The notes: generated by a model not told the origin, from the sequence alone. A DNA stretch of 64,000 bases from Hofstenia miamia (GCA_004352715.1 SCFE01000033.1:2207088-2271087), one strand, 5' to 3'; positions 26,956 through 39,480 are shown, numbered from the stretch's first letter. Numbers and translations: made by a program.

Positions 26956-26963
26956 TGATAAAT

Positions 26964-28315
26964 AGTCAAAGTATGCTGCGAAGTAGTGGTAAATATAAAT
27001 AACATTACTTTCATTCAGGACTAAGCTATTACGAATAGGCCTATGAATGAAAATTCATTTCTTTTCAGATAGAGCGCGTCTGGTATCATTCAATGCTATT
27101 GGTTCTAAAAAGGTGTTGATCATTCTCTAAAGTCGTCTACATTCTTTGAGAGACAGATTTGTGAAATCGCGGTGAGGAGAACATCAAATGCAAAAAGCGA
27201 AATTATCGATCATAACCTCATTGATTTTATATTTATTGTGAGATTATGTCTAGGATTATAATTCAATAATGAATAGATTAATTTTTCATTATAAAATTCT
27301 GATGTATTGTTTTATGGATGTATTTCAGTAAACACGTAACTCAATCAAAATAAAGGTGGTGAAAGGCGGTGCAATAAACTTTAACGATAAGATCAAATAT
27401 CAATTTATTTATGATGCTTTTTCTCATAGTGTTTATGCATCAAAACGCAATGACGATACTTTATAAACATGTCATTTTTAGTCAACAACACAAAATTTAA
27501 ATTATCAATATTTTATATATTGCTGAAATAACTGTAATTAACAAAATGAGATGTTTAACAGTACAAGTATATTTCTACAGATAACATAATACAATACATT
27601 TCCATAAATCATGTTGAAAAATGAAGAATTAGCTGCTAAATACAACCCTCTGCCCCTGGTACGGGCAGGTAAAAACCGGGTGCCCATGAGAGGTACACAT
27701 CACTATTACATAAAGTTGTTATGTAGCTGGGAAGGAAAAGTCTATAAATATTAATAAACTCTATAATATTAATAAAATATTTTGGAATGGCCTCTCGAAC
27801 AAATTTCTTATCTACTAAAGACTGACAGTAGTTCCTCTCTGTTGCCTTTTACAAATTATGCAGCTTTTGAGTATATTTACTGAGTTCCAATGACTTACAT
27901 TCCCACTATGTATTTAATATTGTAAATTATAATACTCACAAGCTTTATTTGTAAAAATCAAATACAAATAAAAACGGAAATGCTGCGAAATATATCATAT
28001 ACATATAACATCCCTATGTATTAGTGAAATTCAAAATTCTAAGAATTCTCTTTGCAGGTCACTGATTTACTAATGAAGTATTCCCTATCCCTTGTGTTCA
28101 GAGAATTTTCTCTGAGGCTAATTAGTTCGTTCATTATATAAATCACATGCAGAATTAAAAAATGACTGCCTATCTTTGGAATTGTTTATTATTGACGTTT
28201 CAATGAACATTATACGGTGTGAATTATAATTTGATATTTTAAATATTACTTCTTTGGAGAATGTAGCGTTTTTTGAAAAAAGTATTACGAGATTTTGTAA
28301 GTAATTCTTGTTTAG
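26964..28315. other. AT-rich DNA upstream of gene A exons
   Basis: No promoter or earlier exon could be supported. A small GC-rich island at 27645-27700 (ctgcccctggtacgggcagg, then accgggtgccc) recalls the word-repeat elements but has no partner end. Confidence 0.4.
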
Positions 28316-28530
28316 TTTTACTCTTAATGTTCAAAGATGTGCGAGTAGCAAAGATGTGCAGATGTGAATACAAGAATTTCACAGAAAATAATTTTACAGA
28401 GAATAAGTGTGAAATCAAGTACGTCCATTCGAATGCGTACAATTACCTCAGAGTACTTAACCCACAAGCAGCAGCTTCTTCTCAATCCCATTTTCTAAAA
28501 AATGAATCCATGGTGTTTTTGTTTTTCAAG
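28316..28530 (+). CDS. Gene A, exon a (internal): unrecognised ectodomain-like protein
   Basis: An open segment bounded by an acceptor (ttcttgtttag|) and a donor (CAAG|GTAACT). It starts with the last two bases of a codon and ends in phase 0. The reading includes KMCRCEYKNFTENNFTENKC and LKNESMVFLFFK: three N-glycosylation sequons (NFT, NFT, NES) and closely placed cysteines, which suggest a secreted or extracellular segment. No ATG serves as start; the open frame can be extended left through a TTG, but the acceptor is the better boundary, so earlier exons must lie to the left of 28316. It joins exon b in phase. The family is not recognised. Confidence 0.6.
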
Positions 28531-28902
28531 GTAACTCTTACTTTAAGCTAAAAACAACTCCTTCTAAGAAAGCCTTGATGTTAGGATATCTTTTTTGCTT
28601 TGATCTTAAAAACATCTTTTTTGAAGTTAATATTAAATTTGAAGACTTGCAATGTTCAAAAAGTTATAAAACTCTTAAACATTTTATGCTTTCAAATGCA
28701 AACATGATGCATTCGCAAAATATTTAAAATTTTATGAATTATACATTTTAAAAACATTGAGCTAGATCCAAAAAATCTGCTTAACTGGGTGGTCAGTTAT
28801 GTTCACGAAGAAAGCATTGATAAATTTATTCAGTTAATTGTAGTCTTACATTATAAATATTTTATGCAAATTCATTATATATTTATGATTGGAGCATTAT
28901 CT

Positions 28903-28947
<45 letters not shown>

Positions 28948-29872
28948 AAAAATACTAGAATCACTTGCGTAAAGCTAGAAAACCTAGGGAAATAAAATCA
29001 ATTGCGATATTATCATTAGTCGAAAAATGAATGAATCGTTTGTGGTATATCGTTCAGTTAATCACTTTCATAATAATTTAGGTGCAGTTTCTGCCTAAAA
29101 CAACTTCGCACATTTATGGAATTTAATCAATCCAAATTGCAATCATCACTGATAATATTGATGTATTTTCATTTATTTCAAACTAGAAGATATAAGCATG
29201 AATACCTTTCCCAAGAAACAAAAAAATCGTGAATCTTTTACCCAAAAATGATTAGGTGAAAATCACCAAAACGTTATTTAAGTGAGAATAATCTCCACAA
29301 TTTCAAAAAAAATTGATAGAATTATGAAAAGTAATCTAGCAAAAAACATTATGGATTTATTTGACAAAAGTACGTTTTGGGGCATTAAAAATATTCAATT
29401 GGATTAAGTGCGCACAAAGTCACTATTTTTACCAAAAATATCCAGTACACTCCTATATTTAATACAATTATTAAATTTATTGTTTGAATAATCAGAAAAT
29501 ACAATAAGCTTTGGAGAATAAGATTCATAATATAAAAACGTTTGCCAGGTTTACTCACGAAAAAAATTACAGCTGAAATTCTATCGGATCATTCGAAAAC
29601 ATACTGTGGACATTTATATTTTTGAATACAGTAAGGAAACAATATTTTGAAATGCTATAGGTTTCATGGAAATTTAAATTATCTCTACAACATTTAGATT
29701 ATTTGTTGAACTATTTATTACTGATATTTAAAAATAAACGCTGGTGGATAGAAAAAAAATTATTAATGGGCTGGTTTTTCAGCTGAAAATTTCATAGTTT
29801 ACAAGGTGATGATACAAATTACACTTACCTGAAATGTACAAATGAACTTACATGTAACACATTTGTATTTAG

Positions 29873-30012
29873 GGGCCACAACACTGGAAAACTCAGGAAG
29901 TTCTGAACGTAGAATGCGACTTGGAAAGCTCTGCATCTGTGACCTTGCAAGACAAACCTATAGTGGAATACCTTTTTTTGCCAGTCTGGAACACATTCGA
30001 TTCCTATGATAA
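29873..30012 (+). CDS. Gene A, exon b
   Basis: Acceptor tttgtatttag| and donor GATAA|GTACGT; 140 bases, phase 0 in and phase 2 out. The reading begins GPQHWKTQEVLNVECDLESS and ends EYLFLPVWNTFDSYD. The last two bases complete an Asn codon with the first base of exon c. Stretches of alternating hydrophobic residues (KPIVEYLFLPVW) look like beta strands. Codon content and base composition are clearly richer than the AT-rich intron on either side. Confidence 0.7.
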
Positions 30013-31108
30013 GTACGTATATCTCAAAAACTCCTATACACTATAATTTACTGAATATTTATTAATTTTTTTATGTTAATTTTTCATTAAATTCCATTTT
30101 TTAACATGTGTGGAACTCTGCAATGTAGGACAGTGGAATTTTCATATCATTTTTTAGATTTAGGCGAAGTATGAATATTGTTTATCTTGTATCAGTGTAT
30201 CAGATATTGCCATTCTCTAAATAGCAATTATTACTAACAGCTATATTATTAAAAATATAAAAAACATAATTATATATCCTTGAAGAATATTAAATATTTA
30301 CCCAAATTGATAATATATTTATTGAAATGATAATAAAAGTTAATACTTTATGCAACTCTGCTTATAATAATCGGTTAAGTATAACCTTGGCAACTTTACA
30401 GTGTTATCGTAAGATTTTGAAATTCAATGGCTTTGAAGTTTTATTAGGTTCTTAAAAATATTATTTTTTCAGTGTAAGCAGAATGGCCATAAATTTGCAA
30501 AGTTTAGACATATCGAAATTTAAATAACAAAGAACAAAGAACTGTATTTGGACAAAGTGAACAAAGTTTGTTTTGGCACATCACAACTCGAAATAACGTT
30601 TAGAATCTGCAAGCACTGGAGTGGAAAAGTCCTAAAAAAATTGCTTAAATTGTTTGCCAATTTTTTGTATTATAGATTTTTGGCCAATTATTCAAATTTA
30701 TGACACAATATTTTTTGTTTGTTGGCAACATTTTTTAAAAATGTTAACAGCTACTTAAGACAAATCAAAGAAAAATAATGAAATTAAACAGCATATGTAT
30801 GCTACATATGTCGTATACATGTATTCTATTATGTCAGTAAGACCAATGCGGTCAAAATAATTTCAAAATTAATACTTTTCGAAACGAATTCAAAATTAGC
30901 AATAATGTCAAATGTATGTAATCAGTTTTCAGAGATTGTTTAATGTTTTTCTGACTAATTGCATATTTCTAAGAAATATCTAAAATTGTAAATCAAGTGG
31001 CTCGTAGAGGGTGTAACATGGTGGGAAAACCAATGAACATTGTGCAATTGCAAAAGTCTTGCGATGATAACACAGCCCTCTTTCTTCAGTTTTACATCTG
31101 TTAATAGT
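30013..31108. other. Intron of gene A, left part
   Basis: AT-rich, no repeat or embedded gene recognised. It continues into the transposase relic. Confidence 0.5.
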
Positions 31109-32331
31109 TTTATAGGATGCCAAAGCATGCTAAAGTCGACAAGCTAAAGATTATGGAAATTGTGCGTGACTTTCCAACTGAGTTTAGGCGTATATCTACC
31201 CAAATAATAAACTAATTTTTACCCTGTGCAATGAATCAGTCCGTCACGAAAAGAAATTTGTAATGAGACAAGCCCGCCACAAAGTAGAACAAGTTGCACA
31301 GAAAAAGGAAATTTGTGTTATAGACAGGAAGTCCTCCTGGTAGTCAATTAATCCGAAATCAATGGTTTCGAGTATCTTAACATTCTTGGAGGCTGATACT
31401 GCAGCTCCAGAGTCTGTATGTAAAGCTAGATTGCCCGCTAAATCATGCATTTGGTTGTCAGCATATTAGTGACGGCTTGAAAATAATTAACACTAGAAAC
31501 GCGACAATATGTCAATAGGTCCTATAAGCTTTTTTGTTTGCTTCATTCGTCACTCAGCAAAACACTAGCAGGTACATATACTTCCAGTTATGTTAATAAT
31601 CTCATTGAATTTGCTATTAGTAGAAATTTTATTTCCATTCAATAATTTTCGCCTTTTAAACCATCATGCGAAATGTATTCTCAAGGAGTAATCGCTGTTC
31701 TAGTGTGCTAGTGTTCTAGCAAAGAAATATTTATTTGCTACTCTCTGACGCTGCTGCATATATGGTAGCTGCTTTTAAATGTCTTTAATTCTTTTACTCG
31801 AGAATTTTTCATGTGACATGCATTTCGCATCTGCTTCATAATTGTACTGAGAATATCAGCAGCAAATACAAGAACGTTTATAAAGTGGTGGCCACTTTAA
31901 ACGTTGTGACGGAAAGAATCACCTCCTGCAGCCATTTGTTTCATGAAGTTGGTAGTCTGCATGTCCAATGATTACAAAATGGTGTATATGGCTGACAGCT
32001 GCCATCGGATACTGCGCCCATAATTTAGCAGAAATCAAATGTATAGTACTGCCGTTGCCAGATGATAGGAATTTATAGATCATGCCAAAACAGTCCTAAA
32101 ATTGAATTAGCGGAGACTACCCTGTTTTATACTGATCTTTTGGAACAAATTGACAAAGTAGAATCCCGCAAATATTCCATGAACCAAGCATACAACGACT
32201 TGCAGTGCTTTGAATTGAAGGCACTTCAGGATTATATCCAATGGAGAATTGAGCAATTCGATTTACTGAATATAGTCAATTGTACTATTCCAGATATCAG
32301 TCCAGCCATATTTGCAAAATTACAATCGTAG
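31109..32331 (+). pseudogene. hAT-family / CGGBP1-like transposase relic
   Basis: Lies inside the intron between gene A exons b and c. At 31117 a frame starts MPKHAKVDKLKIMEIVRDFP, the usual opening of CGGBP1-like hAT proteins. A shifted frame at about 31213 gives FTLCNESVRHEKKFVMRQ, matching the short zinc-finger-type motif (xxC..C..V.HEKK) of that family. After decayed sequence, 31962-32066 reads PMITKWCIWLTAAIGYCA, the ITRWGTWL..A..Y motif of the hAT catalytic region. An 89-codon frame (32062-32331) ending IVNCTIPDISPAIFAKLQS may be the C-terminal remainder. Several stops and frameshifts make it non-functional. Terminal inverted repeats were not located. Confidence 0.75.
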
Positions 32332-32758
32332 ACATCTATAACTTTTTAAGTTGAAAGAAGCCAATCTCTTCTGAAAAAAATTGTGTGCAAAGATAGCAAA
32401 CTTTCTTACTGAAAATTTGGAGAAATTCATTTTCTTTCAATTTAACTACTGTTCTGATAAATAACGATAAATAAAATTGATTTTCACTGAAGACTCGTAG
32501 ACCCCAGTTTTTACACTAAAGTCAAAATTGAACAATCATTCGGTCAAAAAATCGTAATTTTTGGGTCAAAACTGGTTCGCCTTAAAAATAAACATGGACA
32601 CTCACTCAGTCACCAGTCGATTACATGTAGGAAATACGCGGCAATGTTTACTACATTTTTGGAATTATATATATATNNNNNNNNNNNNNNNNNNNNNNNN
32701 NNNNNNNNNNNNNNNNNNNNNNNNNNNNNNNNNNNNNNNNNNNNNNNTATATATATAT

Positions 32759-32798
<40 letters not shown>

Positions 32799-33572
32799 GA
32801 ATTTTCTTAAAATGCCTAAATACAAAAAATGATTTTGAAATGTCTTTCATCAAATTTCTAATTTTTTAGAAATATATAACTACAGTGAACATTCAAAATA
32901 ATTTATTAATTATTATTTTTTGACCTTAAAATAGAACAACGAGTGAATATTTAAAAATTAAGCTAAATGAACTTTTCCATTTGAAAAGAATATCAGTTCA
33001 AAAACTTGTTTAGTTTTTAAATGGAAAACTAAATTCAGTTTTGTCAGAATTATATACATATTGTATCATTATCTAATATTAAATTTGAGCATCATTATCA
33101 AATAGATTAGCATTCAATGTTAACCAATTCAATGTCATATATATCTGTATAGCTGGGCCTTGCCAAGCCCATTATTTGAGCTTCAATATTATATTTAGTA
33201 ATTATCACACTGTTTAAGTCAAGAGATGTGTTTTGAACCTATTGGACAGTAATAGATGTATCATTTTGTCAACATGTATATCAAATTTTTGTTTTGATTG
33301 CTACTCTTGAATTGATCTCGGATTCACTCAATAGCTCCATCATCAAGGATTGTGCACCCAAATAATGGAGTGGTCATCGATGGAATATAATATTTAGACA
33401 AACACGAACTAACTTTGGTTTTAATAACTAGAATGTTAAGATGTTTCTCGTAAAAATTAGTAAAAAATCATTGCTTAAAACGATTTCAAGCTTACTAATG
33501 AAGCATTTTAGCTTTTTCAACAATTAGTTGACGATTCCTTATTGGAATTGTTTTTTAACCCTAACCTTTTAG
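32332..33572. other. Intron of gene A, right part, with TA microsatellite and gap
   Basis: TA repeats flank a 71-base N gap (32677-32747), continuing to 32798. The rest is AT-rich with no supported feature. Confidence 0.6.
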
Positions 33573-33723
33573 CTCTGAAAAAGATATTCTTATATACGAA
33601 CACCTCACAACACATCCTGGAATGAGATTCTTTCCATATGGCTTTGAAAATTTCGTCCTAATCAGTCGTTCTGAAATTTGGGAACTTGGTGCTAAGGATC
33701 CCAGTGTTCGTCTGCAAACAGAA
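33573..33723 (+). CDS. Gene A, exon c
   Basis: Acceptor aaccttttag| and donor CAGAA|GTAAGA; 151 bases, phase 2 in and phase 0 out. It reads SEKDILIYEHLTTHPGMRFF, then PYGFENFVLISRSEIWELG, and ends VRLQTE. It is stop-free, with consensus splice sites, and joins exon b in frame, so it is the best single exon in the window. The GM-FFP-FVLISRSEIW pattern could be a beta-propeller blade of an ectodomain. I see a faint likeness to auxiliary CatSper subunits, which is not strong enough to name the gene. Confidence 0.75.
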
Positions 33724-34519
33724 GTAAGAATATTCTAGTATGCAACTTCCTCGAGTAAGATAAATAAAACTACAAGGGCTAGGTGTTGCAATTGACACAT
33801 TAAAAAATTATCAATAGTAATTCAAAATATATTTGCACTAAATTTTCTTGTCTTCAGGCTTAATATTTCTGTAAATACATGTAATAAATTTCCACACAAC
33901 CTAAATTTATAAAAGTATGCAAATGCGTTTTATATAAACTTGTGCTTAAAAAACCCAAGCGGTTCATATGACCCAAGCTGGCCTCTACCATTCGAATGGT
34001 TAAGGAATTCATTTATTTTTGTTTGACAGCAGTTTTTACTGTGTATATAAAAGTACATTTGAAAGTTTGAATTAAGCAGTGTCACTCACTTTTTAATTAG
34101 TCTAAATGAAGTCTAAACCTTTGTAAACAGCTATGCTTATATGTGATAAGAACCTAGCTATATAACTCTATGCAATTTAACTTAATGCAGTTTAAGGAAT
34201 TTCTACAATTTGTAGCTACACATTCCCATTTTTTACCTTCGTTGTTGATGCTATCAGATGTATTTTGCAGAAATTGACATGGGAAAGCTGAAACCAAAGC
34301 CCTGCTCAATCATATTAATGCCAATTCGGTCCATTTTATATTATCTTCCAAAATAATTCCTTAATTTTTCGGTTAGATGTAGAGAACCGAAATTCGAAAA
34401 ATATTACAATATTCAAACAAGAATTAAAACACAATTTACTAGGTCATCAAACAATAATAGGTAAAACTAAAAAGAAACATGTATGGCGAAAAATATATAT
34501 AAATTGTTTTTTTTAAAAA

Positions 34520-34520
<1 letters not shown>

Positions 34521-34551
<31 letters not shown>
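34521..34551. repeat. TA microsatellite
   Basis: Uninterrupted TA alternation in the intron between gene A exons c and d. Confidence 0.95.
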
Positions 34552-34555
<4 letters not shown>

Positions 34556-34866
34556 TTTAAATAGTATATACTCAATTCATTTTCCTTAAAAAGCGCATCT
34601 TTAATTGCTTAAACAAAGAGCTTATTAGGCATTTGCTAGACCAAAGTTGGGTATAGTAAAAACTTATTATAAAGTCTGCACACTGATATTAAAAAAAGCT
34701 TTAGAAAAGTATATTATGATAATGTAAAGTTTCAAAATGTAAATTTGATTTTTCAGCACAACGCTTATAAATTTATACAATTCACTGCGCTTGATTGATT
34801 TGATTGGACAATTGCGTAATAGTAAATTTTCTGGATATTTCAACCCATTTTTTAATTCCTCCCCAG

Positions 34867-34918
34867 GCACTGCTTATGCCTTACGCAAATCCATTTCTGG
34901 CAAGTTGTTTCCATCACG
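34867..34918 (+). CDS. Gene A, exon d (small)
   Basis: Pyrimidine-rich acceptor (ttaattcctccccag|) followed by ALLMPYANPFLASCFHH. It enters in phase 0, as exon c requires, and leaves in phase 1, as exon e requires. The donor at 34919 (CACG|GTTTGC) is weak. An alternative donor 15 bases earlier (GCAA|GTTGTT) would keep the same phase and drop five residues. The phase fit on both sides is the main support. Confidence 0.5.
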
Positions 34919-34953
34919 GTTTGCGCTAAGAATAATATTTTAAAGCTTCATTG

Positions 34954-34955
<2 letters not shown>

Positions 34956-34994
<39 letters not shown>
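34956..34994. repeat. TA microsatellite
   Basis: Uninterrupted TA alternation starting about 40 bases after gene A exon d. Confidence 0.95.
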
Positions 34995-34997
<3 letters not shown>

Positions 34998-35658
34998 TTC
35001 CTATGTGTTTTTGAATTTGGAAAAATTGCAATATGCCATTTCCATACTAAGTTGTTGTAAAGAGTTATCTACATTAGATTGTAATATATCAACTCTACAC
35101 TTTATTATATTATAAAATTTTTTATTGGAGTTATTCTCATTTTTCAATATTTAACAAAAATTAGAGAACATCATTCTTCTTTACTTAGTAAATGAGCTGA
35201 TTTGGGAAAGCTCACTAGGAAAACCAGGTTTTTTAATGATACAGTTAATCACCTCAATTTGCGTGAATACTACGTCTTCAGTTAGTCTGAATTTAATAAA
35301 CAAAATTCACATGCCACTATCTATTGTCCGTCAATGTAAAAGGTAATGGAAATTCGTAAGTCATGAATACAGATCGTTTCCATTGTAACTAATAATTTAT
35401 TTCCGAGGGGTAAACAATGAGCATTTTGATGATTTTTTAGTATTGTAGGATATTTTCGTATAGTCTAAATTTGCAAGTGTAAATTGAGTCAATTGACCCA
35501 CTTTGAAAGTTATATTTGTGAAATGTTTTGGTCTTTCTAGTATTTAACAAAATAATTCTTAGAAGAAGTATGTTGACGGGAAACACTATTATTACTTGAT
35601 ATCAATAGTTTTTTACCGCATTAATAATTTTCGCTGAATTTGAAATTCTACATTTTCG

Positions 35659-36045
35659 ATGCAAGCACATTTCCTTCTTCAAAATGTGCTTGTCTCTGTA
35701 TTGTATACAGCAAGCGATACTGGCTTTGACATGACTGCGGGACTGGTTAAAAACCAGATGATGTTTGCAGATTCTGTTGATAATGCCGTTGACAAAATGA
35801 AGGGTGACCAACTCACGGATAAATTTTTCGTCAAAAAAATATATCAGAAAGGGACTTATAACTGGAGAATGCGAGCGGCAAACATAAAGCAAAACAGGGA
35901 CGTTCAATCAGGCATCCTGGTTTTTACAATTCTTACAAATGTTGTTAAGGAGCTCCCTAGCTTGATTCAAAGAGCCCAACAAATATTCCACGAGGTTTTC
36001 AGAAAATATTACTTCATGGTTAATTCATTTTTAGACTATTTTTAA
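35659..36045 (+). CDS. Unrecognised 128-codon ORF within a gene A intron
   Basis: The longest continuous ATG-started frame in the window free of Ns. It reads from MQAHFLLQNVLVSVLYTASD through GFDMTAGLVKNQMMFADSVD and KGDQLTDKFFVKKIYQKGTY to VVKELPSLIQRAQQIFHEVF, then an aromatic, AT-rich end. Base composition falls to intron-like in the last 15 codons. An acceptor-like tgtatacag lies at about 35709. No signal peptide, metal site or family motif was recognised, and there is no clear donor. It may be a fragment of a mobile-element protein or an intronless gene. The opposing minus-strand frame at 35602-35907 is taken as its shadow. Confidence 0.35.
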   Translation: MQAHFLLQNVLVSVLYTASDTGFDMTAGLVKNQMMFADSVDNAVDKMKGDQLTDKFFVKKIYQKGTYNWRMRAANIKQNRDVQSGILVFTILTNVVKELPSLIQRAQQIFHEVFRKYYFMVNSFLDYF

Positions 36046-36479
36046 CTTCAAAGTCTTTTATTTAAAATGTACATTATTTTTCATTTATAAAAAATAATTT
36101 TATTAAAATTTAATGTTTTAAAGGCTCTTCAAATATCTCTTTAATAATATTCTAGAATTTTTTGGAAACTACATTTGCACTAGCAAAATATTTGCAATTT
36201 CACGAAACAATAAATATCCGCAATTCTAGTGCTATTTAATGCCACTTATTAATATTATTTATATTATTAAAACTATTAAAATTTCATCATTAAAACAACG
36301 TTAATTTTACTTAAATTTTTCTAAACAAAAGTTCAAATTTTTAAACCGTTTCTTTCTATAATCGGATGGGCATAATAGTCACATTCCAGAAGTATAAAAT
36401 GATAATAAAAAAATATCCAATATAAAAAAGATACTAAATCATTTAAATCAGACATTGAGATTTTCATAAAACTCCTCTA

Positions 36480-38130
36480 TCAGAACTTAGCCAATCAAAT
36501 TTAAGTCGACACTCCAATTTAGATTAACTACCCTAAAAGAATTAGAAAATATTGTAAAAAACTTAGACGTTAATAAATCTTCAGGTTCCACTAATTTATT
36601 TTAATTTATTGTTAAGAAATTTTTCATATATTTGGTGACCTCTATCACTTGTACTAAATCAGTGTATAGCTGAAAATGAATTTCCTGAGATAATGAAAAA
36701 GTCCGATATAACACATTTGCAAAAAATGGAGGTCCCATTATTGAGAAAACTTATAGTGCAATCTCAGTAAAGCACGCTTATTGTAAGCCATTCGAAAAAT
36801 TATTGCACATTCAAATCAACAAATGTCTTGCATCTGAGAATATCTTATCTAAGCAATATGGTTAAGTTAGGAAAAACTTTCATTATTTTAAGAACAATGT
36901 AAAAAATGACACAAATACTGAAGAAAACAAATATTCTAGAAGAGTAAAATGCAATGTAGAAATAAGAAAACAACTTAATGGCGTTAATAGTATGACTTTA
37001 GTTAGAGCATTTCTGTAGTTGCAGTAGTAAGTATAGTCCAAGTGATGCAATTATTTCAATTCCTGAAAAAAATATCAACCAATTTTTCTCAAAATAAGTA
37101 ATTATATAGCCCTTTAATTCAATGAATTTTGAAATTTTGGCGATTAAACTTAAAAACTACAGATTTCGGCAAAATTCAATTAAGTTACTTATGAGTTTTT
37201 TTAGAAAATAGAAAACAGCGCTTATTAATTAATAATATCAAATCTGATTATATTACAACTGATCTAGAAGTGCCTAAAGGCACAATACTAGGGCCAATTT
37301 GTTTGAAATATATGTAAATGACATTACTAAACTCTAAGCATGTAAATGATAGTGAAATATATCAATTTGCTGACGATACTTGTCTCATAAATACTGATAA
37401 TGATGCATTTAGTGCACAAAAACTTACAAAGTGATATTCCAAATCTTTCTAGCTTTTTACCACCAATCAATTAAAAATTAATATTTAAAAAACGCTATTC
37501 ATTATATTCCCCACAATTCTGTAAAAGAAACAACTAACCAGATCGAATTGATTTTTTACAGGCTACCGATAAAACAAAGTAATAATGTTAGATATCTGGG
37601 TGCCCATTTTGACAAAGATTTAAAATTTGTTAAATTTCTCTTAAAAAAGATAGAAAAAAGGCTTCTGGCGTTACATACTTATGCCACCTCAGAAATTTAG
37701 GACCAGATTACCACGTACAACTATTAGATGCATTTTTATCGCAAATACACCATTGTGCCTTTTCATTTATAAATTTTAATACAAAAAGCCGCTATTTATT
37801 ATCAAAACTTTAATTGGTTATTTAAAACATTAAATTTTGCACGCAACCCTGATCATTTCACTGAGTATAGTCGAAAGTATAATATATTGTCTCCTCTATA
37901 TCAAGTACAATTCTATGCAACTTCAATTTTATCTAGACAAAAATATAGCCGAGAATCAATGTTTTTTTTGCTAATACTAAAATGTAAATCCACAATCGCC
38001 GAAATTTATTTGCAGTAGTATTTCCTACTCTAGTTTCATGGAGCAGCTAAAAAAATTTCGAACGATTTAGAGAATGATATTAGAGTAGAGAAAAATAAAA
38101 AAAACTTTAGAGAAAAAATAATAAGTGAAC
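36480..38130 (+). pseudogene. CR1/L2/jockey-like LINE reverse transcriptase relic
   Basis: Shifting plus-strand frames give a near-complete RT in order. It opens with ENIVKNLDVNKSSGSTNL (RT entry) and FAKNGGPIIEKTYSAISVKH (K..DP...NYRPIS). CKPFEKLLHIQINKCLASEN and ILSKQYG follow. EVPKGTILGPICLKYM is the PQG...GP...F block. YQFADDTCLINTDNDAF carries the catalytic FADD near 37370, and NNVRYLGAHFDKDLKFVKF the post-palm LG.HFD block. Both ends are missing and many stops are present. It sits in the intron between gene A exons d and e, facing a second relic in the opposite orientation. Confidence 0.9.
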
Positions 38131-38200
38131 TTTTGCACCGACAAAGCAGAATCGGAGACACAAACATGCTAAACACATTTACTGATTTCTTACATTAAGC

Positions 38201-38237
38201 TCACCACATACATAGACACACACAGACACACACGCAC
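38201..38237. repeat. CA-rich microsatellite
   Basis: Imperfect ACACAC with AGAC interruptions, directly after the LINE relic; it may be the tail of that element. Confidence 0.7.
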
Positions 38238-38535
38238 AAAGTTATTATTATTAATATTATTATGTATTATGCATTTAGTTTATTGCTTAATCGTATCTTT
38301 TGGCTAATATATTGCTTTGACTCGTATTCCTCATTTGCTCACAAGAATTTTGTATGATCAACTCTCTCCATCTAAATTGTGAGTTTTACAAGTAAATAAG
38401 CTAAATATCAGAGCTGCAAAAAAATAAACACAAAAGCAAATAAATGTAGCATGATAGCAATAGAATTAAGAGTAACGAAAACAAAACAAAACATCCAAAG
38501 GAAGACAATTAACAAATAAAGAGTAAAATTAACTA

Positions 38536-39480
38536 TTAAGTGTTGGAAGAAAGTAAGATCCTGTTTACAAAGAAGTTTTTAAAAGTGGAGGTACGAATCC
38601 TTGGTACATCAAAAAAGTGAACAGAACGGAGATGGGAAATGTGAAAGGATATCTGAAAGCTATTATAAGGGGGGTTGGACATGATTCTATTAAAGGATTT
38701 GGAATCCTCAAAGGCAAGCAATTGTTTGAAAGAGTGTAATTGAAGACAGTAGCCTTGTCTATATCATTTTTCAAGGAAAGTTGCATAATAGTGTGAATAG
38801 AAAAATCACTACCATAAATGGAAATGCCATAATGTATTTTAGACAAAGTAAGTGCGTTAAAAACATTATTCATCTCAACAGAAGACAATTTAGCGAAAGA
38901 AAGGTCCCGTAGGTAAAATAGGAACTTGTTCAATGTAGTTAAAAGCTTTTGCAAATGCTTTTGGAATAAAAGGTTAGAACTAAAAGGGATCCCATGTAAA
39001 GACATATGTTTGGAGGTTTCAGCATTGTGTGCGATTTAACACTCACAAAAAGGCTTATTTTTCATTTTGAAGACTATATGTTGAAGCTTAGCAGTGTATA
39101 TAGACATGTAATTAAAATTACTCCAGGATTCAATGTGGCTGAATTCTTGAGATATAGTTGATTTATCATGGATTGATTTTGGGCAGAGGGAGAACGAAAA
39201 ACAATCATCAGCATACTTAATCATGCAAGATGATTCGTTTAAGCTCCTCAAACCATTTGAAAAGGTATTGAAAAGATTGGGGCCTCTAATTGTTCTTCGG
39301 AGCAACCAAGGTCAATGTTGACTAGTTTTTGAGGTATGCCATTCCAAATTAACCTCTGGGATCGGCGATAAAGAAAACTATAAATCCATTTCTGTAGGGT
39401 CCCATTGTTGGAAAAGAACTTGAATTTATAAATAACTTGCTCTTTGGAACATGATCAAAGGCCCTAGAAAAGTACTTCAT
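38536..39480 (-). pseudogene. LINE reverse transcriptase relic, opposite orientation
   Basis: On the minus strand, 39305-39036 reads RGPNLFNTFSNGLRSL followed by CMIKYADDCFSFSLCP, the GP.LFN and YADD motifs. 39005-38565 reads LLTTLNKFLFYLRDLSFAKL, then FNALTLSKIHYGISIYGSDF and NDIDKATVF, the post-palm region of CR1/L2-like RTs (K.I.YG...YG). Open frames of 89 and 146 codons survive, so this copy is less decayed than its plus-strand neighbour, from which it is separated by about 400 bases. The N-terminal half of the RT and the element ends were not found. Confidence 0.85.

Noticed and set aside
28273-28315. Extension of gene A exon a to an apparent Met start
   Set aside because: The codon at 28273 is TTG, not ATG, and a good splice acceptor lies at 28315.
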